A DNA stretch of 62,891 nt from Thermoplasmatota archaeon (GTDB taxonomy: Archaea > Thermoplasmatota > E2 > DHVEG-1), in assembly GCA_030601705.1 (NCBI GenBank), contig JAUWBM010000003.1, positions 1 through 62,891 of the forward strand, in the 5' to 3' direction. The notes under the pieces were generated by a model. It was not told where the DNA came from, ran no database searches, and was given only the letters and a program-made list of their open reading frames with translations. Each line of letters starts with the position of its first letter. Positions within the stretch are counted from its first letter, which is position 1. Position numbers and translations under genes: made by a program. Positions 1 to 9,059 of the stretch are shown here, piece by piece.

Positions 1-497
1 AAAAAGATAGAAGATATATTCAGATTGAAAAAATCATAAAAGCCAAAAAATGTAAGAAGTCCCATGGAAAAAAATACACCAGAAATCACAAATACAATTA
101 AAAATATCAGGCGAATAACTATAGGCAGTGTTTTATTTTTAATTTTAAGTTTCTTTACGGGTATAACATAAACAATTTCCTGCAATGCACCAATAGGACA
201 GAGGTAACCACAGAATATTCTTCCAAATATAAATGTAAGAATAATAAACAATATTAGACCAAGTAAAACAATTTGAACGGGTGCTCCAAGTTGCTTAATA
301 TTGCCAAGGACAAGAACTTGGAATTGATTTGGAAACATTGGTGCAAAAACCAAAAAACCCATCGCTGTGGAAATAATAAGGAATAAATATCCAATCTTTC
401 TGTTAAACTTGTCACTATGAAACAGGTAAACTAAAATAAACAAGGAAACTAGGGCATAAATCATTCCGACCATTTTTGGTATATTATCAACAATCAT
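1..497 (-). CDS. NapH/FixG-like 4Fe-4S membrane protein, 3' end cut by window
   Basis: Reading from ATG at 497 toward position 1 gives an open frame of 165 codons with no stop, so the C-terminus lies outside the window. At least three hydrophobic segments are visible, and GRIFCGYLCPIGALQEI matches the conserved cysteine motif of the 4Fe-4S-binding membrane domain (Fer4_5) of NapH, NosR and FixG electron-transfer proteins. The ATG overlaps the stop of the permease gene upstream (ATGA, 494-497), so translation is probably coupled. By inference it passes electrons at the membrane for the neighbouring permease-like proteins; the substrate is unknown. The cysteine-rich C-terminal ferredoxin part expected in the family cannot be checked here. 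Confidence 0.75.
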   Translation of the reverse strand, partial: MIVDNIPKMVGMIYALVSLFILVYLFHSDKFNRKIGYLFLIISTAMGFLVFAPMFPNQFQVLVLGNIKQLGAPVQIVLLGLILFIILTFIFGRIFCGYLCPIGALQEIVYVIPVKKLKIKNKTLPIVIRLIFLIVFVISGVFFSMGLLTFFGFYDFFNLNISSIF

Positions 498-1063
498 CCT
501 TCGATACCTCTTTTTCCTTCAATTTTATTTCTTCTCTCACTCCATCCAATTATCTTTTCAATAGAAATCCCCATGATTATTACAAAAATAATTGTTAGAA
601 TTAGTCTTAAAAACATAAATTCTGCTCCAAGGAATTGAAACTCTACCATTTCCTGTGGTATTTTTATGCATGCCCATGCTGAGAGAAAAACAATAATATT
701 AGAGACGCGTGCTCCTTTCTTGATCAATGTTGCTGCCATTGGAAAAGCTATATAGAGCGGCCCTGTGGGTAATGTACCGATAAGGATAGATATTGCTATG
801 CCTTTGATTCCTGAGGTTTTTCCCAAATGTTTTACAACCGTTTCGTTTGAAATAAAAACAGCGAAAAGACCCATGATTATCATCACTGCAGGAAGAATAA
901 TAATCATCTCAATGAAATATTCCTGAGTTGTTAAGGTTACTGCTTCTGTTTTCGTTGGAAAAACCGATAGAAGAATTACGACAAAAACAATAGCAATGCC
1001 AAGGAAAAACCAATCTCGTATCATTTTCTTCTTCTGCTTTGTCTGTTTTTCTCCTGGTTTCAT
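494..1063 (-). CDS. Permease, ArsP/YraQ-type half protein
   Basis: A 189-residue membrane protein. After a basic N-terminal tail it has about five hydrophobic segments. The motif IGTLPTGPLYIAFPMAA followed by a KKGA turn is the signature half-repeat of the predicted permease family (PF03773), where a bacterial protein normally carries two such halves. The preceding gene supplies the other half and overlaps this one by four bases (1060-1063), so the two probably make a heterodimer equivalent to one full permease. Transported substrate is unknown. The stop overlaps the start of the 4Fe-4S membrane gene, which makes this a tight four-gene operon with the regulator at 1555-1911. Confidence 0.75.
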   Translation of the reverse strand: MKPGEKQTKQKKKMIRDWFFLGIAIVFVVILLSVFPTKTEAVTLTTQEYFIEMIIILPAVMIIMGLFAVFISNETVVKHLGKTSGIKGIAISILIGTLPTGPLYIAFPMAATLIKKGARVSNIIVFLSAWACIKIPQEMVEFQFLGAEFMFLRLILTIIFVIIMGISIEKIIGWSERRNKIEGKRGIEG

Positions 1064-1542
1064 AGAATTATCCCCATTATAAAAGCAATTATGATTGCAA
1101 TGATGAAACTTATTCCATTTCGCAGTAGAGCTATTTTCTTTCCTAGTTCTTTTATCTCTAACGGCAAGGTAATCATCCCAATCATAGTCAACGTGGTAAC
1201 AAATGCAGCAACAGCAGTAATCGATGCACCATTTTCAAGAATTGAAGATGCCAATGGAAATGATAACAAAGCAGGGATATGCATGAGAGCCCCTACTATG
1301 CCTATAATTAGTACGCCTCCCATTCCAGATTGTTCTCCCACAAATCGTGATATTTGATCAGGTGGCACAAAACCAAGAAGCAAGGCGATTGTAATAATTA
1401 TGATAAATACCATTGGAAGTATTTTTATGAAGGATTTTCCAGCCATTTTGAGTGATTGTATTGCTTTCTTCCAGTCCTTGATGAAAGCTATTAAAAGACC
1501 TGCTATTGCTATACCATTGATGATAATTGCAGTAGCATTCAT
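1060..1542 (-). CDS. Permease, ArsP/YraQ-type half protein
   Basis: A 160-residue, almost wholly hydrophobic protein with four to five membrane segments. VGALMHIPALLSFPLASS followed by an ENGAS turn and an LP-containing helix corresponds to the same permease half-repeat seen in the downstream gene. It is therefore probably the partner subunit of a split permease. The gene begins 12 bases after the stop of the upstream winged-helix regulator, and its own stop overlaps the next start. Function beyond membrane permease is not evident; known relatives include arsenic-organics and uncharacterised exporters. Confidence 0.7.
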   Translation of the reverse strand: MNATAIIINGIAIAGLLIAFIKDWKKAIQSLKMAGKSFIKILPMVFIIIITIALLLGFVPPDQISRFVGEQSGMGGVLIIGIVGALMHIPALLSFPLASSILENGASITAVAAFVTTLTMIGMITLPLEIKELGKKIALLRNGISFIIAIIIAFIMGIIL

Positions 1543-1554
1543 TTTTTCTTCCCC

Positions 1555-1911
1555 CTAGGTAGCATCTTCTTTTGTTTTAAGTAAATCAATGACAATTCTT
1601 TTTATTTTTAATTTCCAGATTTTTTCTGGTGCGCCACCACCTTCCTCTAAATATTCTGCAACCTTTATAATATTTGCATTTTTCAGTTCAGAAAGGTGGT
1701 AATAAAATCCAGGTTTCGTTAATTTCTCACCTTTTTTAATAAGATGGTTATAAATCTCTTTTGTACTCTTTTGCCCACTACCGATATATTCAATGATTGT
1801 CCATCGGGTTCGAAAACGAAGAGCTTTACCATACTTTCGAATTATAAGCCATTGTGGATGTGCATCCCCTGGTGGCTTGCAGGGAATATCATTACACATG
1901 CGTATTACCAT
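1555..1911 (-). CDS. ArsR-like winged-helix regulator
   Basis: A 118-residue protein. Residues about 38-105 form a winged helix: a helix (RTRWTIIEYIG), a STKEIYNHLIKKGEKLTKP helix-turn-helix and an FYYHLSELKNANII recognition helix, then a wing. The N-terminus carries MCNDIPCKPPGDAH, whose cysteines and histidine could bind a metal or sense redox state. It is the first gene of the permease/4Fe-4S operon and probably controls it. Start choice is uncertain: ATG at 1911 overlaps an operator-like repeat, and a second ATG lies at 1899. Ligand unknown. Confidence 0.7.
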   Translation of the reverse strand: MVIRMCNDIPCKPPGDAHPQWLIIRKYGKALRFRTRWTIIEYIGSGQKSTKEIYNHLIKKGEKLTKPGFYYHLSELKNANIIKVAEYLEEGGGAPEKIWKLKIKRIVIDLLKTKEDAT

Positions 1912-1940
1912 AATGTTATTGTATTATACCATAATATTAT
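1907..1940. promoter_or_regulatory. Two operator-like repeats at the regulator start
   Basis: ACCATAATGTTAT (1907-1919) and ACCATAATATTAT (1928-1940) are near-identical 13-mers spaced 21 bases apart, two DNA turns. The second holds the perfect palindrome ATAATATTAT. They sit on the start codon and promoter of the winged-helix gene; a TATA-like stretch follows at 1945-1952 for the minus strand. Autoregulation by that protein is the natural inference. Confidence 0.5.
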
Positions 1941-2224
1941 GATGATATATAATAGTTTTGTTCTGAAGATTAAAAATTAGAATTTTCCAATCATTCTTAC
2001 ATTCAATCATACAAACTTGTTATTTTTCCTACTCAAAATTAATCATGTTGCACATTAACACAAACCTGGCGGGTTGAGAGCAATCCAACAGGAGGAATTC
2101 TATTCGGATTTTTATAAAAATATCGAAGTTTAGTTTTTTGTAAGTTCTTCTCACTAAACCCCTTCTTTTTCCATTTTCTAAAAAATAATGCAAACCATGA
2201 GTATACTATTTAACAAGTTAATAA
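1941..2224. other. Intergenic region between regulator and tRNA-Arg
   Basis: No open frame with a ribosome-binding site was seen. At about 2064-2073 the 10-mer ACCTGGCGGG repeats the 3' part of the nearby tRNA-Arg gene, followed by unrelated sequence; this may be chance or a decayed tRNA piece. The rest is A+T-rich. Confidence 0.4.
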
Positions 2225-2299
2225 CGGACCTGGCGGGATTCGAACCCGCGATCTACAGCTTAGGAGGCTGTCGCCCAATCCAGACTAGGCTACAGGCCC
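2225..2299 (-). tRNA. tRNA-Arg(CCT)
   Basis: The minus strand folds as a complete cloverleaf of 75 nt. Acceptor GGGCCTG pairs with CAGGTCC (one G-U), the D arm is GCCT/GGGC, the anticodon stem ACAGC/GCTGT closes loop CTCCTAA with anticodon CCT, there is a five-base variable loop, and the T arm GCGGG/CCCGC closes TTCGAAT. The discriminator is G and no CCA is encoded. No intron is seen. It reads AGG arginine codons. Confidence 0.95.
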
Positions 2300-2354
2300 T
2301 TGAGATAAACAAAGAGTGGATAATTGTTTGATTTTTAAATATTGGTAGGCCGTT

Positions 2355-3086
2355 TTACATCGATTTATAGTTTATTGAAAAATGAGCAGACGTTGAGTCA
2401 GTATCTTTATCTTTATGACTTCTTAATTCAGAAAGTCTAATCGTTTCAAATTCGATATTTTTTGCTTTTAGTAATTTAGATATACCAGGGACATGACCAT
2501 CACCTATACACGCCATAGTTTTCTGATAATGTTCGTTTAGCTTCGTTAATTTGTTTACCATGTAGATGTCTCTTTTATCAATAAGAGTTTCTTTGATCGT
2601 TGGAAATTTTTCCCCGATTTTTTCAATATAGGAATCAAAATCATCCTGAAAATTTTTAAGTTCTTTTTCAACTCTTTTTTTACTTACAAATATACCCCCA
2701 AAGCCAGTTAATAAAAGTCTGAACTTTTCAGAAAAAGGCATAGACCTCCACATTTCTGTAAACAGATGTTGTGCATTCATATCAATGAATTCTACAGGTA
2801 ATTGATGAGACTGAGCATAGGTAATCGCTGTCAACATTTCATCTCCAGCGCTCACACCATATTCGTTTGCCATGCTCTCCTGAAATCGAGCAAGTAATTT
2901 GTATACAAGGGGTAGGTTCTTTTTTACCTCCCTATACGATTCTGGTTTATTTCGTTTCATCATAATTGCTTGAAATCGTTGTTTATCTAATTCCACACAA
3001 ACCACATCAGGATTTTTTTCATCAAATATTTTAAGAAGAGAAGAGGATAAATCAAATACATGTCCTGTACCAATCAAGACAATCAT
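2355..3086 (-). CDS. TraB/PrgY-family protein
   Basis: A 243-residue protein with the two family hallmarks: an N-terminal GTGHV at residues 6-10 and a C-terminal GDGHVPGI near residue 195, with ExD-type acidic residues (VCVELD) between. The fold belongs to the EreA/ChaN-TraB superfamily, proposed to be metal-dependent hydrolases. Bacterial PrgY and TraB reduce pheromone signalling, but the role in archaea is unknown. At 243 residues it is shorter than many archaeal TraB proteins, which end in membrane segments; none is seen here. The gene is monocistronic on the minus strand, downstream of ahcY. Confidence 0.8.
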   Translation of the reverse strand: MIVLIGTGHVFDLSSSLLKIFDEKNPDVVCVELDKQRFQAIMMKRNKPESYREVKKNLPLVYKLLARFQESMANEYGVSAGDEMLTAITYAQSHQLPVEFIDMNAQHLFTEMWRSMPFSEKFRLLLTGFGGIFVSKKRVEKELKNFQDDFDSYIEKIGEKFPTIKETLIDKRDIYMVNKLTKLNEHYQKTMACIGDGHVPGISKLLKAKNIEFETIRLSELRSHKDKDTDSTSAHFSINYKSM

Positions 3087-3154
3087 AAGATTACCCTATA
3101 ACATATAACTATTAAAAGAATATCCATGAAATTTAATCTGATATTGTATGATTT

Positions 3155-4429
3155 CTAGGTTCCCTCTTGCCAGTTGTCCATGTACTCTTTTTGTGTTTTT
3201 GTAAGCTCATCTACTTTCACGTTCATGCTGTGTAACTTGTGCAATGCGATCTCTCGATCGATCTCCTCGGGCACAGGGTATACTTTTTTCTCTAACTTTG
3301 TAACATTCATTTTATTAGATAGCCATTCGGCTGTAAGTGCCTGATTTGCAAAGCTCATATCCATTACCTCACTGGGATGACCCTCAGCAGCAGAAAGATT
3401 TACCAATCTTCCTTCAGCAAGTAAATAAATGGTTTTCCCGTTCTTCAGATGGTACTCCCTCACGTTTGGCCGGATCTCTATCCACTCCTTTGAACTTTTA
3501 TCCAGGTGACCAACGTTTATTTCATTGTCAAAATGCCCGCTATTTGCTACAATAGCCCCATCTTTCATCATATCAAGCACAGGAGCATCTATTACATACT
3601 TGTTTCCAGTGGCCGTAACAAAAATATCGCCAATCCCTGCAGCAGTTTTAATCGGCATTACCCTGAATCCGTCCATTTCTGCTTCTAACGCTCTCACTGG
3701 GTTGATCTCTGTTACGATAACATTTGCTCCCATACCACAAGCACGCATTGCTATACCTTTGCCACACCAGCCATAACCACAGACAACAAATGTTTTCCCA
3801 GCAATTAATACAGAAGTAGCACGAAGAATGCCATCAATTGTTGACTGCCCTGTCCCATACCTATTATCAAAAAAATGCTTAGTCATAGCATCATTAATAG
3901 CGATGATAGGATATTCCAACTCCTTTTTTTCAGCCATAATCCGCTGCCGGTTCACACCTGTTGTAGTCTCTTCTGTACCTGCTATAACATGTTTTAAACC
4001 CTCTTTCCGAGTCGTATGCAATCTCGTCACTAAGTCACTGCCATCATCCATACTAATATCGGGTTTATGATCAAGCACTCGATCTACACACCAATAATAT
4101 TCCTTGGTATTTACACCACGCCATGCATAGACAAAAATCCCTTCTTCAGCTAGTGCTGCAGCAACCGCATCATTGGTACTAAGTGGGTTTGAGCCGCAGA
4201 GTGCAACTTTTGCACCACCAGCTTTCAATGTCTTCATAAGCACAGCTGTTTCTTTTGTAACATGCAGGCAACATCCAAGAGTTAAGCCACTTAATGTCTT
4301 CTTTTTTTCAAAATCTTTTCTTATTCTCATTAGAACAGGCATGTGATCTTCTGCCCAATGGATCAGATTTTTTCCATCTTCTGCCAGTTTAGTATCCTTT
4401 ACAGCATAATCCTTCGTTTTTGTTACCAA
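3155..4429 (-). CDS. ahcY: Adenosylhomocysteinase
   Basis: A 424-residue protein of normal archaeal length. It hydrolyses S-adenosylhomocysteine to adenosine and homocysteine, recycling the product of SAM-dependent methyltransferases. Visible landmarks are GCCLHVTKETAVL near residue 53, the substrate loop DDGSDLV, the GTEETTTGV segment, and the NAD-binding glycine loop VCGYGWCGKGIAM near residue 217, followed by a typical C-terminal domain ending in PVPEEIDREIALHKL. It lies 18 bases downstream of an ATP-grasp acyl-CoA synthetase subunit on the same strand, so the two may be cotranscribed. Confidence 0.97.
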   Translation of the reverse strand: MVTKTKDYAVKDTKLAEDGKNLIHWAEDHMPVLMRIRKDFEKKKTLSGLTLGCCLHVTKETAVLMKTLKAGGAKVALCGSNPLSTNDAVAAALAEEGIFVYAWRGVNTKEYYWCVDRVLDHKPDISMDDGSDLVTRLHTTRKEGLKHVIAGTEETTTGVNRQRIMAEKKELEYPIIAINDAMTKHFFDNRYGTGQSTIDGILRATSVLIAGKTFVVCGYGWCGKGIAMRACGMGANVIVTEINPVRALEAEMDGFRVMPIKTAAGIGDIFVTATGNKYVIDAPVLDMMKDGAIVANSGHFDNEINVGHLDKSSKEWIEIRPNVREYHLKNGKTIYLLAEGRLVNLSAAEGHPSEVMDMSFANQALTAEWLSNKMNVTKLEKKVYPVPEEIDREIALHKLHSMNVKVDELTKTQKEYMDNWQEGT

Positions 4430-4447
4430 TTTTCTTTCAACTCCTTT

Positions 4448-5104
4448 TTATTTCAGTATAAGTTTAGCGTCAACAACACACAAATCATCCCCATATACAA
4501 AAACAGGGTTTAAATCTAACTGGTCAATATGTTCATCAAGCTCTTGACCAATTTTTGAAACTTTAATGAGGAGATCAACAACCAATTCTTTATTCGCAGG
4601 TATGTTTCTAAACCCCTCTAACAGTTTTTTACCTTTTATCTCCTCTATCATCTGTTCAGCGTCATACCTGTCAATTGGTACAACACGGAATGTTACATCT
4701 TTATAAAGTTCGGTGAAAATCCCACCGATTCCACACATGATAGAAAGACCAAATGTCGGATCCTGAACAAGGCCAACGATGATTTCAACACCTTTCTCTT
4801 CCATTTGATCGACAAGCAGATTTTCCTTTGGAAATTTTTTCCTAAACTCTTTGAACCTTTTCTTAAGTTCATCCATGTTTTGAATACCGAGCTTTACACC
4901 GCCGACATCGGTTTTATGTAAAATTTTACTAGAACACACTTTCAAAGCCACTGGGAATTTCAAATCAAGATTTTCTAAATCTTCCGGCTTGTTTACCAGT
5001 TTATAGTTCGTAGTTCGAACCCCATAAGCCTTCAATAGGTCTTTTACCTCGTTTTCAGCAAGAGGTCCTTTTCTCGTTAACATTTCTTTCAGATTTTTTT
5101 TCAT
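4448..5104 (-). CDS. Acyl/acetyl-CoA synthetase (ADP-forming), beta subunit
   Basis: A 218-residue ATP-grasp protein (ATP-grasp_5 type). Recognisable parts are the N-terminal LTRKGPLAENEVKDLLKAYG, the PVALKVCSSKILHKTDVGGV segment with its conserved HKTD, then GGIFTELYKDVTFRVVPID and a C-terminal DLNPVFV with VDAKL. In archaea this subunit works with a separate alpha subunit to turn acyl-CoA, ADP and phosphate into acid, CoA and ATP. No alpha subunit is encoded nearby, so the partner must lie elsewhere. The gene diverges from rpl15e. Confidence 0.88.
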   Translation of the reverse strand: MKKNLKEMLTRKGPLAENEVKDLLKAYGVRTTNYKLVNKPEDLENLDLKFPVALKVCSSKILHKTDVGGVKLGIQNMDELKKRFKEFRKKFPKENLLVDQMEEKGVEIIVGLVQDPTFGLSIMCGIGGIFTELYKDVTFRVVPIDRYDAEQMIEEIKGKKLLEGFRNIPANKELVVDLLIKVSKIGQELDEHIDQLDLNPVFVYGDDLCVVDAKLILK

Positions 5105-5265
5105 GGCATCGTTTCCATTTTCGAGTTAATAATGTAATCCATAAGGCTCCCAGCACGAAATAGATTTAGTATTATTAAGTTTGGTGACAAAATTAAAGCG
5201 ACAAAAGTTTTAAATAAAGAATTACTTTCCTTAGCCCCTATCCGTAGCAAGAACAGGTGTACAAA

Positions 5266-5853
5266 ATGGTTAAAAACATGTATGATTACGTAAGAGAACA
5301 ATGGAAAAAACCTGATACCTCATATCAATCGCCTCTTAAAAACCGTCTTATCCAGTGGAGAAAAGAAGAAAGTTTCACGAGAGTTGAAAGGCCACTGAGA
5401 ATAGATAGAGCAAGATCGTTAGGGTATAAGGCCAAACAGGGATACATTGTTGTACGAGCACGAGTACGAAGAGGAGGCCTTAGAAAACACAAAATAAAAG
5501 GGGGAAGGAAACCCTCATCAAAAGGTATGAAAAAAATCACAGCCGCAAAAAGCATCCAAAGAATTGCCGAAGAACGTACAGCAAAAAGATACCCAAACAT
5601 GGAAGTGTTAAACTCTTATTGGGTAGGAGAGGATGGGAGATACCATTACTATGAGGTTATTTTGGTAGACTCATCACATCCCGCTATATTGAATGATCCG
5701 AAGATAAATTGGATTTCTGACCCTGCCAACAAAAGAAGGGTGCTAAGAGGAAAAACAAGTGCAGGACAGAAAGGAAGAGGGATGCTGCATAAAGGCAAAG
5801 GTGCTGAGAAAGTAAGGCCGAGCATACGTGCACATCAAAGCAGGGGAAAATAA
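5266..5853 (+). CDS. rpl15e: 50S ribosomal protein L15e
   Basis: A basic protein of 195 residues, normal for archaeal L15e, a large-subunit protein shared by archaea and eukaryotes and absent from bacteria. Landmarks are [12 protein letters not shown] at the N-terminus, [20 protein letters not shown], the glycine/arginine tract [24 protein letters not shown] and the [18 protein letters not shown] tail. ATG at 5266 is preferred, with AGGTG a few bases upstream; a GTG at 5257 is in frame. It is divergent from the acyl-CoA synthetase gene and converges on the stress-protein gene four bases away. Confidence 0.97.
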   Translation: MVKNMYDYVREQWKKPDTSYQSPLKNRLIQWRKEESFTRVERPLRIDRARSLGYKAKQGYIVVRARVRRGGLRKHKIKGGRKPSSKGMKKITAAKSIQRIAEERTAKRYPNMEVLNSYWVGEDGRYHYYEVILVDSSHPAILNDPKINWISDPANKRRVLRGKTSAGQKGRGMLHKGKGAEKVRPSIRAHQSRGK

Positions 5854-5856
5854 GGT

Positions 5857-6264
5857 TTATCTTACTACCATAACAGGCTTATGAGCATATTGAACTACTT
5901 TATTTGCAACACTGCCAATCGGATACAATCCTAATGCGCTTGTTCCTTTACTACCAAGGACAATCAAATCACAATTTAAGTCATTAGCAGCATCAATAAT
6001 TTTAGCGGCAATATCTCCTTCTTCAACCAGCCCAGTCACTTCAAATTCGTGAGATCCTATATCCTCTACAACGTTATCAATGAGATTGTATGCCCTCTTT
6101 TTCAAAAGCTCATAGGCCGTTTGATCTACAAGATTTTTATCAGAGGGAACCGGTATTACCGCAAGTAAAATAAGCTTTCCATTTTCGTTGATAAGCATCA
6201 TTGCCTTGTTCAATGCGTTTTCTGATCCTTCAGATCCATCAAATCCTACTAAGATTCTTTTCAT
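5857..6264 (-). CDS. Universal stress protein (UspA family)
   Basis: A 135-residue single-domain Usp. MKRILVGFDGSEGSENAL is the canonical first strand and loop, and the ATP-binding pattern GxxG-x9-GS(V) appears as VLGSKGTSALGLYPIGSVA, so this is likely an ATP-binding member. The start at 6264 is chosen because it begins exactly at the conserved strand; an upstream in-frame ATG at 6315 would lie inside cysS. The gene follows cysS by four bases and is probably cotranscribed. Role: general stress or small-molecule regulation, not more specific from sequence. Confidence 0.92.
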   Translation of the reverse strand: MKRILVGFDGSEGSENALNKAMMLINENGKLILLAVIPVPSDKNLVDQTAYELLKKRAYNLIDNVVEDIGSHEFEVTGLVEEGDIAAKIIDAANDLNCDLIVLGSKGTSALGLYPIGSVANKVVQYAHKPVMVVR

Positions 6265-6268
6265 ACTC

Positions 6269-7759
6269 TCATTTTTTCTTCCAAACAGGACCTTTAATTG
6301 TGTCCTGAAGTTCAAATCCTAGGTTCTGGAGTTCGTTTCTTATTCCGTCAGCTTTTTCCCATTCCTTTTGTTTTCTAGCTTCTTCCCTAATACCTATTAA
6401 TGTTTTTATAATTTCTTCAATACTTTTTGTCTCAATTTCTTTATCATATTTTAAAATAAGTTTTTGCAATTTTTCAAGTAATACAGTTCCATCTTGTTGG
6501 ATTTTTCTAGGTTGGAAAAGTGTCAGAGTGTCGCCTAATTTCAATAATAATTCAAGTGAATGCCTGCATAATGCAGCATCTACCTGTTCATTGTTTTCTA
6601 AAAACCTATTACTCTTATTGACAAAATCAAATATTACCGCAAATGCCTTAGGCGTGTTAAAATCATCATCCATGGCCTGTTCAAATTGCTGTTTAAACTC
6701 ATTTATTGTTGTAAGGTATTTTTTCTCTGCCTCTGTTAAATTGTTCTCATCCATTTCAATATCAGCTTTAGATGGTTCCTCTAATTTTTCCTTTAGTCTG
6801 TATATCCTTTCCAAACCCTTTTGTGTGTTTTCAAGTGCTTTTTGGCTAAAATCTGGCGGACTACGGTAATGTGCCTGAGCAAAAAACATTCTAATAACTT
6901 CAGGATTCCACTCTTTCATTAGGTCTTTAGCATTAACTATGTTTCCAAGAGATTTTGACATTTTCTCTCCATTAACTGTAAGGAGACCGATGTGCATCCA
7001 GTACATAGCGAACTGTTTTCCAGTTGCAGCTTCAGCTTGTACAATCTCATTTTCATGATGAGGAAAACGAAGATCCATACCGCCACCATGTATGTCAAAC
7101 GGCAATCCAAGATATTTACTGCTCATGGTAGAACATTCAATATGCCAACCTGGCCGTCCTTTTCCCCACGGCGATTCCCAAGATGGTTCACCCGGTTTCG
7201 CTTGTTTCCAAAGTGCAAAATCAAAGGGGCTATGTTTTTTTTCGCCAGGTTCAATACGTGTTCCAACTCTCATCTCGTCAATATTTTGGCCAGAAAGTTT
7301 TCCATAGTCTTTGAATTTTTCAACAGAAAAGTAAACATCGCCATCAGCTACATATCCAAACCCCCTGTCCAATATCTGTTGTATCATTACAATCATATCA
7401 GGAATGGTCTCAGAGGCTTTGGGATATAAGTTAGCTTTTCTTATTCCAAGATCGTCTAAATCATTAAGGCATCTATCAGCAAAACGCTCTGAATACTTGA
7501 TGGGGTCGACACCTTCCTTACTTGCTGCTGCAATTATCTTGTCATCGACATCTGTAATATTTTGAACATAGGTAACATTATATCCAATATATTCCAAATA
7601 TCTTCTAATTACATCAAATGCTAAATACGTACGGGCGTGACCAATATGTGCATCACTATAAACAGTCATACCGCAAACATACATCTTTATTTTTCCTTTT
7701 TCGACAGGAATAAATGTTTCTTTTTTTCTTGATAGTGAATTGTAGAGTTTTAATGTCAT
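6269..7759 (-). CDS. cysS: Cysteinyl-tRNA synthetase
   Basis: A class I synthetase of about 496 residues that charges tRNA-Cys. It has MYVCGMTVYSDAHIGHARTY with the zinc-binding first cysteine and the HIGH signature, GRPGWHIECSTMS and GGGMDLRFPHHENE with zinc ligands, and KMSKSLGN as the KMSKS loop. The C-terminal helical anticodon region ends in WEKADGIRNELQNLGF. The start at 7759 (MTLKLYNS) matches the family; an upstream in-frame ATG at 7855 would add a hydrophobic, non-conserved extension running into the divergent promoter. It shares that promoter region with the FBP aldolase/phosphatase gene. Confidence 0.97.
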   Translation of the reverse strand: MTLKLYNSLSRKKETFIPVEKGKIKMYVCGMTVYSDAHIGHARTYLAFDVIRRYLEYIGYNVTYVQNITDVDDKIIAAASKEGVDPIKYSERFADRCLNDLDDLGIRKANLYPKASETIPDMIVMIQQILDRGFGYVADGDVYFSVEKFKDYGKLSGQNIDEMRVGTRIEPGEKKHSPFDFALWKQAKPGEPSWESPWGKGRPGWHIECSTMSSKYLGLPFDIHGGGMDLRFPHHENEIVQAEAATGKQFAMYWMHIGLLTVNGEKMSKSLGNIVNAKDLMKEWNPEVIRMFFAQAHYRSPPDFSQKALENTQKGLERIYRLKEKLEEPSKADIEMDENNLTEAEKKYLTTINEFKQQFEQAMDDDFNTPKAFAVIFDFVNKSNRFLENNEQVDAALCRHSLELLLKLGDTLTLFQPRKIQQDGTVLLEKLQKLILKYDKEIETKSIEEIIKTLIGIREEARKQKEWEKADGIRNELQNLGFELQDTIKGPVWKKK

Positions 7760-7874
7760 ATGCAGAGCGCCTTGTTTTATCGCTAATGGCAGTAAAAATA
7801 TATACTTTACTAAAAGTGTTTCCAAATTCTTTAAATATCTTTTAATGATACTCAATCAAAGATGGAGGCTTATA

Positions 7875-8987
7875 ATGAAAACTACGTTTAGCATTATTAA
7901 AGCAGATGTGGGCGGATGGCCCGGTCATGTATATGTACATCCAGATCTTAAGGAAATAGCAAATAAAAAACTCACAGAAGCACGTAAATCTGGTTTATTA
8001 AAAGATTTTCATGTTACTAACTGCGGAGATGACCTTGAACTTATTATGACGCATACCAATGGCGAAGATAGCAAAGAGGTTCATAGTCTTGCTTGGGATA
8101 CTTTTTGTGAAGCAACAGAGAAAGCAAAAGAACTAGGGCTCTATGGAGCAGGACAGGATTTACTGAAGGACGCGTTCTCTGGGAATATAAAGGGTATGGG
8201 TCCAGGTATAGCTGAAATGGAGTTCACTGAGAGAAAAGCTGAGCCAATTGTTGCATTCATGATGGATAAAACAGAGCCAGGAGCATTCAATTTTCCAATT
8301 TTCAAAATTTTTGCAGATCCATTTAACACTGCTGGATTAATCATAGATCCCAATCTTCATGATGGGTTTGTGTTTGAAGTATGGGACATTCAAGAACATA
8401 AACATGTATTCATGGAAACGCCTGAGGAGATGTATGGCCTCCTTGCACTAATAGGTGCAAAATCACGGTTTGTCATAAAACGAGTGTTTCCAAAGAAGAG
8501 TTCGAAGTTACCGTCAGATGAGCCAGTTTCGGCCATATCAACTGAAAAATTATACCAGATAGCTGGGGAGTATGTCGGCAAAGATGACCCGGCAGGTGTC
8601 GTACGAGCACAGTCAGGCCTTCCTGCTTTAGGAGAAGTTCTTGAGGGTTTTTCCCTTGGGCATCTTGTCTCTGGCTGGATGCGTGGTTCTCATAATGGTC
8701 CGCTGATGCCGGTTTCTGTTGGTCAGGCGAAATGTACCCGGTTTGATGGTCCACCACGGGTGATTGCTCTTGGTTTTCAGCTTAAAAACGGTAAATTGAC
8801 AGAGCCGGTCGACCTGTTTGATGACCCTGCATTTGATCGTACACGAGTAGAGGCACAACATATCATGGATTATATGAGAAGACATGGACCGTTTGAACCG
8901 CACCGTCTTCCAATGGCAGATATGGAATATACAACATTACCCAAGGTTATGAAAAAATTGGGAAGTAGATTCGAAAAGACGAAATAA
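7875..8987 (+). CDS. fbp: Fructose-1,6-bisphosphate aldolase/phosphatase
   Basis: A 370-residue class V FBPase, the bifunctional archaeal enzyme that condenses triose phosphates and dephosphorylates the product in gluconeogenesis. MKTTFSIIKADVGGWPGHVYVHP is the conserved N-terminus (split here as IKADVGGWPGH with metal-binding D and H). Also present are NCGDDLELIMTH, the GPGIAEMEF segment, KIFADPFNTAGLIIDP with its flexible loop, and GSHNGPLMPV near the C-terminus. The start is chosen from conservation; an ATG 30 bases upstream overlaps cysS control DNA. It is monocistronic, divergent from cysS. Confidence 0.95.
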   Translation: MKTTFSIIKADVGGWPGHVYVHPDLKEIANKKLTEARKSGLLKDFHVTNCGDDLELIMTHTNGEDSKEVHSLAWDTFCEATEKAKELGLYGAGQDLLKDAFSGNIKGMGPGIAEMEFTERKAEPIVAFMMDKTEPGAFNFPIFKIFADPFNTAGLIIDPNLHDGFVFEVWDIQEHKHVFMETPEEMYGLLALIGAKSRFVIKRVFPKKSSKLPSDEPVSAISTEKLYQIAGEYVGKDDPAGVVRAQSGLPALGEVLEGFSLGHLVSGWMRGSHNGPLMPVSVGQAKCTRFDGPPRVIALGFQLKNGKLTEPVDLFDDPAFDRTRVEAQHIMDYMRRHGPFEPHRLPMADMEYTTLPKVMKKLGSRFEKTK

Positions 8988-9002
8988 TCTTCAACCTTTA
9001 GT

Positions 9003-9011
9003 TTTATATAT
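9003..9011 (+). promoter_or_regulatory. TATA box for rps15
   Basis: TTTATATAT at 9003-9011 lies in the 72-base gap after the aldolase gene. A start of transcription about 25 bases downstream would give a short leader before the ATG at 9060. Confidence 0.5.
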
Positions 9012-9059
9012 TATTACCTTATTAGGGCTTCCCTTACAAGAGCATTGGAGTATAAGACA

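Noticed and set aside
2064..2073. Second tRNA gene beside tRNA-Arg
   Set aside because: Only ACCTGGCGGG is shared; no cloverleaf can be formed from the surrounding bases.
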